A stretch of 10,964 nucleotides of DNA from Nitrospira sp. (GCA_015904075.1 JABMDH010000020.1:6772-17735); one strand, 5' to 3'; positions 1 to 8,100 are shown, counted from the first letter of the stretch. Notes: generated by a model not told the origin, from the sequence alone. A program made the numbers and translations.

Positions 1-195
1 TGAACGGCCTGCTGGTCACGCTCATCAACACGGAGAAGAAAACCACGCTTCGATTGGTCGGCACGGACGGCCACCGCTTAGCTGTGGCGGAGCATGAGAT
101 GAGCCATGCCGGCGGCAAAGGTGTCCCGCAGGAAATCAAAGCGATCATTCCCAAAAAAGCGGCGCAGGAAATGCGCCGTCTGTTGGAAGAGGGAG
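1..195 (+). repeat. dnaN-internal direct repeat, copy 1 (partner 8561-8755)
   Basis: Bases 1-195 align without gaps to 8561-8755 in the same orientation. I count 10 mismatches: 59, 74, 84, 95, 107, 111, 119, 144, 167 and 183. Six are synonymous and four change an amino acid. Bases 1-58 are identical. The match ends at 195/8755, where the second copy switches to gyrA sequence. The left limit is set by the window edge, so the true repeat could be longer. Confidence 0.95.
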
Positions 196-668
196 GGGAC
201 GGCGAACCGCTGATCGGGTTTGCCAAGAACCTCATGATCTTTCGAAAAAGCGGCCTGTTGCTGACGTCCCGATTGATGGAAGGCAACTATCCCAACTATC
301 AGCAGGTTATCCCAAAGGAGGGTGGTAAGAAAATCAGCGTGAACCGGATTGAACTGGAAAGCGCGCTCCGCCGTGTCTCGGTTCTTTCCAGGGATAAAGC
401 CAGCGCTGTGAAGGTCTCCTTTGCACCGGGCAAGATGACCCTGTTTTCCAGCAGTCCGGATTACGGTGAGGCCACGGAGGAATTACCCGCTCGTTACGAA
501 GGCGAGGCGCTCAGTTCGGGGTTCAATGCCCGCTATCTCCTGGACGTATTCGGCGTCATGGACGGGGAGAACGTGTCCTTGCAGATCGAGACGCCGCTCA
601 GCCCTTGTTTGATCCAGGAATCCGAGAGCCCTGGATTCAAATGCGTCGTCATGCCGATCAAAATCTGA
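1..668 (+). CDS. dnaN: DNA polymerase III beta subunit (sliding clamp), 3' part
   Basis: The reading frame is already open at the left edge (first whole codon at 3) and ends in TGA at 666-668. It encodes 221 residues of the beta clamp that tethers the replicative polymerase to DNA. Alignment with the second copy at 8101 places the first visible residue at about 155, so the complete protein would be about 375 residues, normal for the family. The piece covers the end of domain II and all of domain III, finishing in the typical C-terminal VMPIKI. The gene presumably starts outside the window; the ATG at 105 and the GTG at 54 are internal. gyrB follows after 95 bases, the usual order. Residues 155-219 differ at four positions from the copy at 8101 (V/L, H/Q, G/C, I/L), so this is a distinct allele. 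Identity is very likely; whether the gene is whole upstream cannot be seen. Confidence 0.93.
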   Translation, partial: NGLLVTLINTEKKTTLRLVGTDGHRLAVAEHEMSHAGGKGVPQEIKAIIPKKAAQEMRRLLEEGGDGEPLIGFAKNLMIFRKSGLLLTSRLMEGNYPNYQQVIPKEGGKKISVNRIELESALRRVSVLSRDKASAVKVSFAPGKMTLFSSSPDYGEATEELPARYEGEALSSGFNARYLLDVFGVMDGENVSLQIETPLSPCLIQESESPGFKCVVMPIKI

Positions 669-693
669 GGCGTGCCAAGTGCGGGGATAGTCC

Positions 694-723
694 TACGCAT
701 CCGGCTTCTTTGATGGATGCATA
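694..723 (+). other. Imperfect stem-loop between dnaN and gyrB
   Basis: Arms 694-702 (TACGCATCC) and 715-723 (GGATGCATA) pair at 8 of 9 positions around a 12-base loop. No T-run follows, so it is not a standard intrinsic terminator. It sits 40 bases before the gyrB start and might be a processing or attenuation site, or chance. Only the pairing is seen; a function is not supported. Confidence 0.3.
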
Positions 724-739
724 GTGTGTGACTCTATGA

Positions 740-3235
<2,496 letters not shown>

Positions 3236-3242
3236 CGTCGTT

Positions 3243-3317
3243 CGTGAAGTGTGAAACGCAGGCGGAACCGGATTCCGGATTGCCACGTTTCATGCTTCAC
3301 GAGATACGCTTCACGAG
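3243..3317 (+). repeat. TTCACG-rich inverted and direct repeats in the gyrB-gyrA gap
   Basis: CGTGAAGTGTGAAACG (3243-3258) and CGTTTCATGCTTCACG (3286-3301) are inverted arms pairing at 14 of 16 positions. The loop contains the near-perfect palindrome CCGGATTCCGG. The decamer GCTTCACGAG occurs at 3294-3303 and again at 3308-3317, the second copy providing the GAGGA ribosome site of gyrA. TTCACG/CGTGAA arrays of this sort look like a REP-type intergenic element. I recall similar strings between genes in Nitrospira, but cannot verify that here. In RNA the arms could form a long hairpin that affects gyrB-gyrA mRNA stability. Confidence 0.6.
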
Positions 3318-3323
3318 GACACA

Positions 3324-3626
3324 ATGCCCCACGATGAACGGTTAGGCCATATCGCGATCGAAGACGAGATGAAATCGTCGTATCTCGATTACGCCATGAG
3401 TGTGATCGTCGGACGCGCGCTTCCCGACGTCCGTGACGGACTCAAACCGGTCCATCGCCGCATCCTCTACGGCATGAATGAAATGGGCCTGGCGTCCAAC
3501 CGGGCCTACCGGAAGTCCGCCAAAATCGTGGGCGAGATCATGGGGAATTACCATCCCCACGGCGACACGGCCATTTACGATACGCTCGTCCGGATGGCGC
3601 AGGAGTACCGGCTGGATTTGGCCTGA
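3324..3626 (+). pseudogene. gyrA: DNA gyrase subunit A, 5' fragment (truncated after about codon 93)
   Basis: The frame starts at ATG 3324 behind GAGGA (3315-3319) and reads as the GyrA N-terminus: the [30 protein letters not shown] block (19-48) and the quinolone-resistance region [17 protein letters not shown] (77-93). The position matching E. coli Ser83 is Thr82, and Asp87 is matched by Asp86. GyrA similarity stops around residue 93-97. The last few codons come from the reverse complement of thyX and end at TGA 3624-3626. Real GyrA is over 800 residues. This piece lacks the catalytic tyrosine (E. coli Tyr122), the rest of the cleavage domain and the C-terminal domain, so it cannot be active. 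A non-overlapping 3' half lies at 8753-9931. The break could be a genuine rearrangement or an assembly join. Confidence 0.9.
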
Positions 3627-3901
3627 CCATCCCAGAGCGGCTCGTCTTCCAGCCGGATCGCTGCAAGCTCGGAGATTTCTTCAAAACAGACGACGACGTG
3701 GCCCAGGTCTGCAATCGAAGCATGGCCGTAGTCGAAGTAGAACTGCTCCCAGAACTTCTCCGAAGAGTGGCCGTGGACCCATGTGATGCTGTTTTCGATG
3801 GAGTCGGGCGACCGGCTATAGCGCGCCAAGGCGTAGGCGGACTTCTCCGGAGGCATCGGCGCGATGGCCATCACACGGCGGCCGGATTGATCCTGACTCA
3901 T
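3575..3901 (-). pseudogene. thyX: Flavin-dependent thymidylate synthase (ThyX), N-terminal fragment
   Basis: Read on the minus strand from ATG 3901-3899, this gives 108 residues resembling the N-terminus of ThyX, which makes dTMP from dUMP using FAD and methylene-tetrahydrofolate. Recognisable stretches are MPPEKSAYALARYSRSPDSI, EQFYFDYGHASIADLGHV and [13 protein letters not shown]. The last resembles the ExxxxSxRY-like segment used for substrate binding in this family. Similarity ends near + strand 3601-3612. Beyond that the frame runs antisense through gyrA and stops at 3577-3575. The FAD/dUMP-site motifs further along ThyX are therefore missing. An AGGAA ribosome site lies at 3912-3908 with good spacing. 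MAIAPM eleven codons in is an alternative start. It is divergent from hisS. The ThyX call is from recognised motifs, not a search; the truncation is clear. Confidence 0.78.
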
Positions 3902-3939
3902 AGACCGTTCCTAATTCTGGTACAGAACGAAGGAGGCGC

Positions 3940-3968
3940 ACTATACCTCTCGTACCGATAAGGCGCAA
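3940..3968 (-). promoter_or_regulatory. Candidate sigma70-type promoter for thyX
   Basis: On the minus strand TTGCGC (3968-3963) is followed after 17 bases by TATAGT (3945-3940), about 40 bases before the thyX ATG. The -10 matches consensus at 5 of 6 positions and the -35 at 3 of 6. It lies back to back with the candidate hisS promoter. Confidence 0.45.
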
Positions 3969-3979
3969 GATCGGCTCCG

Positions 3980-4009
3980 TTGACTTGCCTCAGAATGCGC
4001 CGCTATAGT
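3980..4009 (+). promoter_or_regulatory. Candidate sigma70-type promoter for hisS
   Basis: TTGACT (3980-3985) and TATAGT (4004-4009) are separated by 18 bases, each matching consensus at 5 of 6 positions. A start site near 4016 would give a leader of about 73 bases holding the inverted repeat at 4021-4078. This is the best promoter-like sequence I saw in the window. Confidence 0.6.
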
Positions 4010-4020
4010 TCGCTGAAACT

Positions 4021-4078
4021 GGTTAGGGGTAAGGGGTTCCACATGAGGCACCCCACGCCTAACCCCTCATCCCTTACC
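4021..4078 (+). repeat. G-rich/C-rich inverted repeat in the hisS leader
   Basis: Arms 4021-4038 (GGTTAGGGGTAAGGGGTT) and 4061-4078 (AACCCCTCATCCCTTACC) pair at 15 of 18 positions around a 22-base loop. The left arm is built of near-identical 7-mers (TTAGGGG, TAAGGGG). The right arm ends 10 bases before the hisS ATG. No T-run follows, so it is not a simple terminator, and it does not look like a T-box. It could be an intergenic REP-like element or a leader hairpin limiting ribosome access. Confidence 0.6.
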
Positions 4079-4088
4079 GGTTCTGGGT

Positions 4089-5351
4089 ATGATCAAAGGC
4101 ATTAAGGGCGTCAAAGACCTTCTTCCGGAAGAGACTCCCCGTTGGCGTCTCATCGAAGACACTGCCCGGCAGTGGGCCGTCCGTTATGGTTTTCAGGAAA
4201 TTCGCGTCCCGATTTTCGAAGTCACGACCCTGTTCGCCCGAAGCATCGGGGCATCGACCGACATTGTCGAAAAAGAGATGTACACATTCCAGGACCGGGA
4301 CGGCACCTCGCTTACACTCCGGCCCGAAGGAACCGCAGGAACCGTTCGTGCCTTTATCGAACACAATCGCGCTGCCGATCCTTTGCCACAAAAGTATTTC
4401 TATATGGGACCGATGTTTCGTCATGAGCGGCCTCAGGCCGGCCGCCTTCGCCAATTTCACCAGTTTGGCATCGAGTCGTTGGGCACATCGGACCCTCGCG
4501 CCGACGTTGAAGTCATCGCATTGTTATGGCGGATTCTTTCGGACCTGAACCTTCCGGCCCTGACCCTGGAGATCAACAACCTTGGCTATACCGCTGATCG
4601 AGACTCCTATCGTCCCCTGCTGGTTGCTTATCTCACGCGGGACAGGGAGCGGCTCTGCGGAAATTGCCAGCGGCGTGTCGAGACAAATCCGCTCAGGGTT
4701 TTGGATTGCAAAGTTCCCGAGTGTCGGGCTGCCACTGAAGCGGCTCCCCGGCTCGCCGATTCCCTTTCGGAAAATGCACGCGCATATTTTGCCGCTGTGC
4801 TAGCCGGCCTCGACGCCATTGGAATTCCTTATCGACTAAACCACCGGCTCGTTCGAGGGCTTGATTATTACTGTCTCACGACCTTTGAGGTCACATCGAC
4901 AAGTTTAGGTGCGCAAAATGCGGTAGGAGCCGGCGGGCGCTACGATGGCCTTATCGAGTCCCTTGGTGGTCCACCAACCCCGGCGGTTGGCTTTGCGCTT
5001 GGATTGGAACGGATGGCGATGATGCTCTCCGAGACGGCGCCTGTCTCGCTCCCCGGATCCACGACCGTCTATATTGCGGGGTTCGGCAACCAGGGATCAG
5101 CGACAGGTCTTTCTGCCCTTGAGGAACTTCGTTTGGCGGGAATACGGGCGATCTCTGATTTTCGAGCCGGTACGCTCAAATCCCACTTGCGCCAGGCAGA
5201 TAGGTCCGGCTCAAGATTTACTTTGATCATCGGAGATGATGAGGTTGCGAAAGGTACCGGTATCCTCCGTGATATGACCACAAAGGCTCAACATGATGTT
5301 CCTCTCACCTCTCTCAGTCGTGACATTTCCTCTCTCCTTCGCGCTTCCTAA
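4089..5351 (+). CDS. hisS: Histidyl-tRNA synthetase
   Basis: This 420-residue class II aminoacyl-tRNA synthetase charges tRNA-His with histidine in the cytoplasm. The start MIKGIKGVKDLLPEE is the normal N-terminus, which fixes ATG 4089 although the upstream ribosome site is weak. Visible motifs are LRPEGT (77-82), motif 2 with FRHERPQAGRLRQFHQ (110-125), the histidine-binding LVRGLDYY (254-261), and motif 3 VGFALGLERM (300-309). The C-terminal part from about 325 is the anticodon-binding domain. The insertion domain has four cysteines, C190-x2-C193 and C207-x4-C212, a pattern that could bind zinc. Length is typical. It is transcribed away from thyX, probably from the promoter at 3980-4009, with a strong inverted repeat in its leader. 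It looks intact and has no link to the broken genes beyond position. Confidence 0.97.
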   Translation: MIKGIKGVKDLLPEETPRWRLIEDTARQWAVRYGFQEIRVPIFEVTTLFARSIGASTDIVEKEMYTFQDRDGTSLTLRPEGTAGTVRAFIEHNRAADPLPQKYFYMGPMFRHERPQAGRLRQFHQFGIESLGTSDPRADVEVIALLWRILSDLNLPALTLEINNLGYTADRDSYRPLLVAYLTRDRERLCGNCQRRVETNPLRVLDCKVPECRAATEAAPRLADSLSENARAYFAAVLAGLDAIGIPYRLNHRLVRGLDYYCLTTFEVTSTSLGAQNAVGAGGRYDGLIESLGGPPTPAVGFALGLERMAMMLSETAPVSLPGSTTVYIAGFGNQGSATGLSALEELRLAGIRAISDFRAGTLKSHLRQADRSGSRFTLIIGDDEVAKGTGILRDMTTKAQHDVPLTSLSRDISSLLRAS

Positions 5352-5459
5352 TCCCGATTTTTCCCATTGACTTTTTCCTCAAAAACTCTTACTTTTTCAC
5401 TGCAATATAAAACTCATAAGTATATGATTATTTAATATGAATTCCTGTGAATTATTAAA
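5352..5459. other. AT-rich gap upstream of the DsrE-like trio
   Basis: These 108 bases are far richer in A and T than the flanking genes. They hold TTGACT at 5367-5372 without a good -10 at the right distance, TATGAT at 5423-5428 with a poor -35, and a perfect 7-base inverted repeat TTTAATA/TATTAAA just before the next ATG. TGTGAATTA (5446-5454) is one base off a minus-strand DnaA box. I see no GC hairpin followed by T-run to terminate hisS. A promoter for the downstream trio is likely here but cannot be fixed. Confidence 0.35.
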
Positions 5460-5777
5460 ATGAAACGGAAGCTCGGTCTCCTCCTTGCCTTACCCCCTTC
5501 CCATGAGAGTGCAGCGACAGTCCATGGACTGGCACAAGCCTCTCTTTCAGCCGGTCATGAAGTCTACCTCTATCTCATCGATGAAGGGGTGAAAAACCTG
5601 GCTGATCCGCGATACCGACAGATTGCTCAATCGGGTGTCAAACTCTTTGCTTGCGCCTACGGGTGTCAGCAACATCATGTCTCAACGGAAAACCTGGACC
5701 CGGCCATTTCGCTGTCCGGGCTCGTGGTCCTGTCTGGAATTATCGACGCCTGTGAACCGTTTCTTTCATTTACCTGA
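5460..5777 (+). CDS. DsrE/TusD-like sulfur-relay family protein
   Basis: A 105-residue protein with the DsrE-family fold signature: an N-terminal beta strand KLGLLLALPP, a helix of about residues 17-31, the strand HEVYLYLIDEGV (33-44), and a cysteine segment KLFACAYGC (61-69). The cysteine in this area of TusD/DsrE carries the transferred sulfur in characterised homologues; here both C65 and C69 are present. The end SGLVVLSGIIDACEPFLSF is also typical. TusD is about 128 residues, so this is somewhat short. It is followed after 16 bases by a DsrF-like gene and then a DsrH-like gene, the same order as tusDCB/dsrEFH. The upstream sequence has no clear ribosome site. GC is lower than in flanking genes. 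The family call is fairly firm. The partner is unknown: no TusA or DsrC gene is seen in the window. Confidence 0.75.
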   Translation: MKRKLGLLLALPPSHESAATVHGLAQASLSAGHEVYLYLIDEGVKNLADPRYRQIAQSGVKLFACAYGCQQHHVSTENLDPAISLSGLVVLSGIIDACEPFLSFT

Positions 5778-5793
5778 GGTCACTCGACTGGTC

Positions 5794-6135
5794 ATGGCTA
5801 AAACTGTCGCGGTTGTCATTCAAGAGGATCCACGAAAAACCCATAGACCGGTTGAAGCTCTACGAATTGCGCTTGGCCTCGTTGCAGGGTGCCATACAAC
5901 CACTGTTGTTCTACTCGGCGAAGCCCATCGTCTCCTTTCTGACGATCTTGATGATATCGTTGATGTCGACATACTGGAAAAATACCTTCCCTCTGTCGAA
6001 CATCTTGAAATTCCTTTTATCCTTCAATCGAATACCGATTCGGCTCTGATCCGGAAAGAATTCTCTGTCCAGTATGAGTCTGATGAAACTATTCGGACTC
6101 TCATAACATCAATGGACCGTACTCTGATCTTTTAA
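5794..6135 (+). CDS. DsrF/TusC-like sulfur-relay family protein
   Basis: I take the start as ATG 5794 (113 residues). Upstream codons in the same frame overlap the previous gene and do not look like protein, while MAKTVAVVIQEDP is a natural first strand. The pattern of strand, helix EALRIALGLVAG, strand TTTVVLLGEAHRLL, then KYLPSVEHLEIPFIL matches the DsrE/DsrF family and TusC length (about 119). TGAGGT at the end of the preceding gene is the only ribosome-site-like sequence, 13 bases upstream, so translation may be coupled. In TusBCD complexes the C subunit is structural. This copy has only one cysteine (C33), away from the usual active-site place, which fits that role. Functional assignment rests on family resemblance and gene order. 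Confidence 0.7.
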   Translation: MAKTVAVVIQEDPRKTHRPVEALRIALGLVAGCHTTTVVLLGEAHRLLSDDLDDIVDVDILEKYLPSVEHLEIPFILQSNTDSALIRKEFSVQYESDETIRTLITSMDRTLIF

Positions 6136-6159
6136 CCGGTTATCAACCACAGGTCTCCT

Positions 6160-6402
6160 ATGTCTGTTCCTTTGTATCTCATTCGTCATTCAGTACAGAC
6201 AATTTCCCCTGGGCTGTATTCTTCTAAGGACCGCAACGGTTCCGCCTGTACTATGAAGACCTCAATTGATTCATCTTTCTCTAAGCAACCAGCTGTAACT
6301 CTTCAGGCAACACAGGGTATTGATGGTGTACGGGAACAGACAATGACGTATGGACAGCTATTGGATATGATCCTACAAGCGTCAAAGGTTATTATCCTCT
6401 GA
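6160..6402 (+). CDS. Small DsrH/TusB-like protein
   Basis: The third gene of the cluster, 80 residues from ATG 6160 to TGA 6400-6402, starts 24 bases after the DsrF-like gene. Its N-terminus MSVPLYLIRHSVQT resembles the first strand of DsrH/TusB. Its C-terminus TYGQLLDMILQASKVIIL resembles the closing helix-strand of that family (about 95 residues in E. coli). The middle, rich in Ser and Thr, is poorly conserved. One cysteine (C30) is present. With the two preceding genes it makes a dsrE-dsrF-dsrH order. It could also be a diverged or decaying member, since it is short and lies directly before the non-coding origin region. Confidence that it is a real gene is moderate. Confidence 0.6.
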   Translation: MSVPLYLIRHSVQTISPGLYSSKDRNGSACTMKTSIDSSFSKQPAVTLQATQGIDGVREQTMTYGQLLDMILQASKVIIL

Positions 6403-6439
6403 CTCTTTACTCTTACATTTGCATATTAGAAGAAAATCA

Positions 6440-6475
6440 GGAGTCGGAGTCGGAATCGGAGTAGGGAAGGGAATA
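6440..6475 (+). repeat. Six tandem degenerate hexamers (GGARTM-like)
   Basis: Reading from 6440 the sequence divides into GGAGTC, GGAGTC, GGAATC, GGAGTA, GGGAAG and GGAATA. The first four units differ from each other by one or two bases. The array ends one base before the near-match DnaA box at 6477-6485. Its purine strand is continuous. It may act in origin opening or be a simple sequence expansion. Confidence 0.6.
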
Positions 6476-6476
6476 C

Positions 6477-6485
6477 TGTGGATAG
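6477..6485 (-). promoter_or_regulatory. Near-match DnaA box
   Basis: TGTGGATAG on the plus strand reads CTATCCACA on the minus strand, one base off TTATCCACA. It lies next to the hexamer array, upstream of the AT-rich stretch. Confidence 0.45.
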
Positions 6486-6519
6486 TAGCGATCCTATTGT
6501 TTAATGAGATAAAAAGTAC

Positions 6520-6584
6520 GGATTCAGATGAGTATAGGATTGGGGATTACTTCCGTGAAGGCTCCGTATAGATTGTCTGAATCC
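6520..6584. repeat. Spaced inverted repeat within the origin region
   Basis: GGATTCAGA (6520-6528) and TCTGAATCC (6576-6584) are perfect 9-base inverted arms 47 bases apart. The right arm directly abuts the DnaA box at 6585-6593. It may be a binding site for a dimeric origin regulator or chance. Confidence 0.4.
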
Positions 6585-6593
6585 TGTGGAAAA
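6585..6593 (-). promoter_or_regulatory. DnaA box
   Basis: TGTGGAAAA reads TTTTCCACA on the minus strand, which fits the relaxed consensus TTWTNCACA. Confidence 0.55.
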
Positions 6594-6686
6594 GGTATGG
6601 GCTCTAAAACACGACTCGACAACGGGAGTGGGGACATGGTATTGACCACCTTGCCCAGCTTGATAAACCCATCCAAAAGTACCAAG

Positions 6687-6706
6687 TTATCCACAGATGT
6701 GAATAA
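6687..6706. promoter_or_regulatory. Facing pair of DnaA boxes upstream of dnaA
   Basis: TTATCCACA (6687-6695, plus strand, exact consensus) and TGTGAATAA (6698-6706; minus strand TTATTCACA, fits TTWTNCACA) face each other with only GA between. They lie 28 bases before the dnaA start. Such sites near dnaA commonly serve both the origin and autorepression of dnaA, which is inferred here. Confidence 0.75.
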
Positions 6707-6709
6707 TCC

Positions 6710-6718
6710 TGTGTATAG
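6710..6718 (-). promoter_or_regulatory. Near-match DnaA box adjoining dnaA
   Basis: TGTGTATAG reads CTATACACA on the minus strand, one base off TTWTNCACA, four bases after the facing pair and 15 bases before the dnaA ATG. The three sites form a tight cluster. Confidence 0.4.
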
Positions 6719-6733
6719 AAATCTCCGTGGTTT

Positions 6734-8077
6734 ATGAGTGTCGATACGGTCTGGCAAGAAGCGCTTCAGTACATCCAAGGGAAGGTTCCCAGGCAGGTCT
6801 ATGACACCTGGTTCATCCCGACGCGCCTTGATCGGATTGAAAACTCAACCGCTCATATCGGAGTACCGAATAAGTTTTTTGGTGACTGGTTGCATACACA
6901 TTATGCTCCGTTGTTAGTCGAAGCCGTATCATCAGCTCGCGGCGGCGGAAACGTGACGGTGAGCTTCGTCGTCTCACAGAAGCCGGCGGCACGGCTGATC
7001 GAGCCGCAGGCTGCTTCGACTCCATCCAAAGCCTCTGGCCAGATGAAATCCCGCCGGGGCATTCAACTCAATCCGAAATACACGTTCGAGAATTTCGTCG
7101 TAGGCGCGGGAAATCAGTTTGCCCATGCCGCTTGTATGGCGGTCTCGGAGCAGCCCGGAAAGACGTATAACCCGCTCTTCATTTACGGTGGTGTCGGGCT
7201 TGGTAAGACCCATCTTCTTAATGCAATCGGAAACCATGTGGCCGAACGTACGGACCTCCGCATTGCGTATCTGACGACCGAGCAATTCACAAACGAGGTC
7301 ATCAACTCCATCCGATACGACAAGATGACGGATCTCCGAAAGCGCTACCGCCATATCGATATGCTGATGATCGACGACATCCAGTTTCTCGTCGGGAAAG
7401 AGCGGACGCAAGAGGAGTTTTTCCATACGTTCAACTCCCTGTACGAAGGGCACAAACAGATTGTTCTGTCCAGCGACAGGTTTCCCAAGGATATGCCGGA
7501 TATTGAAGAACGCCTCCGGTCACGGTTCGAATGGGGATTGATTGCGGACTTACAGCCGCCCGATGTCGAGACGCGTATCGCGATTTTGAGGAAAAAATCA
7601 GAGGACGAGGGGATTACGCTGCCGGAAGATGTCATTCAGTTCCTTGCCGGCGCCATGAAAAGCAACATCCGCGAGCTGGAAGGCAGTTTGGTCCGGCTTG
7701 GCGCCTACGCGTCGTTGACGGGCCAGGTCATTACACTGGATATGGCCAAGAACGTGCTCCGCGACCTGATCGGGGACAAAAAGAAAGTCGTCGCGATGGA
7801 CGACATCCAGGAAGCGGTATGCGCGCAGTTCCATGTCAAGATGAGCGAGTTGAAATCGCGCCGACGCAGCAAGACACTCGTGCATCCCCGGCAGATCGCC
7901 ATGTATCTCTGCCGCGAACTGACCGATGCCTCCTATCCGGAAATCGGGCGCCAATTCGGAGGGAAGGATCACACGACCATCATCCACGCGTGCAGACAAG
8001 TTTCAAAGGCCAAAGAAGCCGACACGGCATTACACACGACACTGGAAACATTGAAAGAGCACATTCTGCGAAGATAA
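6734..8077 (+). CDS. dnaA: Chromosomal replication initiator DnaA
   Basis: A 447-residue AAA+ initiator that binds DnaA boxes, opens oriC and helps load the helicase. Domain I (about 1-85, start VDTVWQEALQYIQGKV) is followed by a short linker (about 85-108). The ATPase domain has Walker A GGVGLGKTH (152-160), Walker B MLMIDD (210-215), and LRSRFEWGL (271-279) with the arginine of box VII. The C-terminal DNA-binding domain carries the DnaA signature YPEIGRQFGGKDHTTIIHA (401-419). Length is typical and the gene looks intact. ATG 6734 is chosen because the protein begins as the family does and DnaA boxes end just upstream. No good ribosome site is seen before it. dnaN follows after 23 bases, the classic dnaA-dnaN operon. 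DnaA boxes at 6687-6718 suggest autoregulation. Confidence 0.98.
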   Translation: MSVDTVWQEALQYIQGKVPRQVYDTWFIPTRLDRIENSTAHIGVPNKFFGDWLHTHYAPLLVEAVSSARGGGNVTVSFVVSQKPAARLIEPQAASTPSKASGQMKSRRGIQLNPKYTFENFVVGAGNQFAHAACMAVSEQPGKTYNPLFIYGGVGLGKTHLLNAIGNHVAERTDLRIAYLTTEQFTNEVINSIRYDKMTDLRKRYRHIDMLMIDDIQFLVGKERTQEEFFHTFNSLYEGHKQIVLSSDRFPKDMPDIEERLRSRFEWGLIADLQPPDVETRIAILRKKSEDEGITLPEDVIQFLAGAMKSNIRELEGSLVRLGAYASLTGQVITLDMAKNVLRDLIGDKKKVVAMDDIQEAVCAQFHVKMSELKSRRRSKTLVHPRQIAMYLCRELTDASYPEIGRQFGGKDHTTIIHACRQVSKAKEADTALHTTLETLKEHILRR

Positions 8078-8100
8078 GGATTTCATTTGGAGACTGCGCC

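Larger units (their letters stand above)
6403..6733. other. Probable replication origin region (oriC) upstream of dnaA
   Basis: This 331-base stretch has no convincing gene and lies directly before dnaA, the commonest place for bacterial oriC. It contains two sites that fit TTWTNCACA close to dnaA, a third at 6585-6593, two near-matches (6477-6485 and 6710-6718), a run of G-rich hexamers at 6440-6475, an AT-rich stretch of about 6491-6519 that could be the unwinding element, and a spaced inverted repeat GGATTCAGA/TCTGAATCC. Short open frames here (6524-6778 minus, 6528-6737 plus) do not resemble proteins. No convincing dnaA promoter stands out. Origin function is inferred; a GC-skew plot would test it. 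Confidence 0.72.

Noticed and set aside
5623..5793. Longer start for the DsrF-like gene
   Set aside because: The extra 57 codons overlap the upstream DsrE-like gene in another frame and lack family resemblance; ATG 5794 fits the family.
6140..6152. TTATCAACCACA as a DnaA box before the DsrH-like gene
   Set aside because: It needs inserted bases to match the 9-mer consensus, so it is not a box by sequence.
6524..6778. Small open frames on both strands in the oriC region (6524-6778 minus, 6528-6737 plus)
   Set aside because: No family resemblance, poor start context, and they coincide with DnaA boxes and the dnaA start.
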